Source: an uncultured Prevotella sp. (GTDB lineage: Bacteria; Bacteroidota; Bacteroidia; Bacteroidales; Bacteroidaceae). Taken from it: a stretch of 15,281 nucleotides of DNA. A program made the position numbers and the translations under genes. The notes under the pieces are model-generated. The model had not been told where the DNA came from. It did no database searches and saw nothing but the letters and a program-made list of their open reading frames with translations. Location of the stretch: contig UQPD01000049.1 in NCBI GenBank assembly GCA_900542795.1, positions 1-15,281 of the forward strand, read 5' to 3'. Shown piece by piece: positions 14,601-15,281 of the stretch; within the stretch, counting starts at the first letter, position 1, and each line of letters starts with the position of its first letter.

Positions 14601-15233
14601 TTATTTGATATTGAATGCAAGCACTTCTTGCTCTTCGCAACGAATGCTTAAGTGGTCGTCAATGTGCACTTGCTGTTCGGCTACTTGTAGCGGAATGAGT
14701 AGTAGGTCGCCTTGGCGCATGGTGTAGAATTGACTGACGTCTGCAATGAGTTGGTCGGCAACTGCTTTCAATTTTTGCACATTAAGGACCGTGTTGACTT
14801 GGGTATCGGCAATGTGCAAGGAGAGGTTGATGGTTGTTTCTGCATCCTCAGCCTTTGTTTCAGTATCGACCATTGTTGATGGGGTGGGGATGGTGGTCTC
14901 AGCCACTGCCACTGCATTGTCGAAGCCCAAGGCTTTGTCCCAAGGTTTTTGTTGCGCTTGTAACTGTGCGAGTAGGTCGCGGGCTACAAAGTGAACGGCA
15001 AGAGTTAAGTCCTTGTAGTAGCGGTGTGCAAATTGAGGATGAATGCTACGTCCCAAGCGGTTGATGCGAATGCAGGCACAAAGTTGCACCATGCATTGTT
15101 GCGTGAAGTCGGGGATAAAGAAGGGGCGCTTTTGGATGAGTAGTGCCGAGTCGGGCATGAGTGCCGTACTCACATCTTTATATAACGCAGTTTCACCATT
15201 ATTATTGTTTGCGAAAAATCTGAATATTTTCAT
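14601..15233 (-). CDS. Degenerate fumarylacetoacetate hydrolase (FAH)-like protein
   Basis: I start it at the ATG at 15233 (MKIFRFF...), the usual FAH-family beginning, giving 210 residues. Family resemblance is clear in MPDSALLIQKRPFFIPDF, IRINRLGRSIHPQFAHRYY, ARDLLAQ and PWDKALGFDNA, and at the end in SQFYTMRQGDLLL and VHIDDHL. The metal-binding residues of the family are missing: the usual E-x-E site reads CMVQL (47-51), so Met48 and Gln50 replace the two Glu, and His81 replaces Asp. The TGTP motif is also lost (LLIPLQ), and ~112-134 is an acidic, threonine-rich insert. It is most likely catalytically inactive. It may be cotranscribed with porU, since I see no terminator between them. As I recall, an FAH-family gene lies beside porU in P. 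gingivalis too. Confidence 0.75.
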   Translation of the reverse strand: MKIFRFFANNNNGETALYKDVSTALMPDSALLIQKRPFFIPDFTQQCMVQLCACIRINRLGRSIHPQFAHRYYKDLTLAVHFVARDLLAQLQAQQKPWDKALGFDNAVAVAETTIPTPSTMVDTETKAEDAETTINLSLHIADTQVNTVLNVQKLKAVADQLIADVSQFYTMRQGDLLLIPLQVAEQQVHIDDHLSIRCEEQEVLAFNIK

Positions 15234-15281
15234 ACGAAAATTATTTGTGCCGTTTTGTAATCTCACAGCATAAGTTTTATA

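Noticed and set aside
15234..15266. Upstream start for the FAH-like protein
   Set aside because: The FAH family normally begins at the MKI Met, and the added 11 residues have no counterpart.

Overview
This 15.3 kb window reads as a chromosome segment of a member of the Bacteroidetes, most likely Prevotellaceae. The evidence is the Bacteroidetes-type PurM and release factor 1, the type IX secretion (T9SS) genes porU and porV, a secreted nuclease with a T9SS C-terminal sorting domain, and promoters of the Bacteroidetes form (TTTG, about 20 nt, TAnnTTTG). Ten of the eleven genes lie on the minus strand. The exception is the nuclease gene.

Layout from left to right. 1-513: intergenic DNA full of palindromes, including tandem 22-nt units (145-342) and one copy of a dispersed repeat (321-441). 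514-4435 (minus strand): purM, a small membrane protein, prfA and an MltF-like lytic transglycosylase lipoprotein. A hairpin ends purM, and the small ORF and prfA are tightly coupled. 4615-6221 (minus): a TPM-domain membrane protein followed by lemA, with a clear promoter at 6242-6272. 6559-8328 (plus): endonuclease I family nuclease with a multidomain tail and a T9SS sorting domain, flanked by a consensus promoter and a perfect terminator. 8329-9053: a second repeat-rich intergenic stretch with another copy of the dispersed repeat and a second 22-nt phased array built on GGTACT/AGTACC. 9054-15233 (minus): a decayed fumarylacetoacetate-hydrolase-like gene, porU, porV and ispF. As I recall, this gene order matches Porphyromonas gingivalis around PG0025-PG0028.

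How the genes work together. PorV and PorU are the outer-membrane shuttle and the sortase that cleave and anchor T9SS cargo, and the nuclease encoded a few kb away carries the signal they recognise. IspF is a housekeeping isoprenoid enzyme, translationally coupled to porV. PurM (purines), RF1 (translation termination) and MltF (cell-wall turnover) are housekeeping.

Most unusual points: (1) 22-nt phased arrays in two separate intergenic regions; (2) a dispersed element of about 121 bp with one compensatory base change in a possible hairpin; (3) a T9-G9-A7 homopolymer block 23-47 bp upstream of the porU start codon, a candidate slippage site for the secretion system; (4) an FAH-fold protein beside porU that has lost the family's metal ligands.
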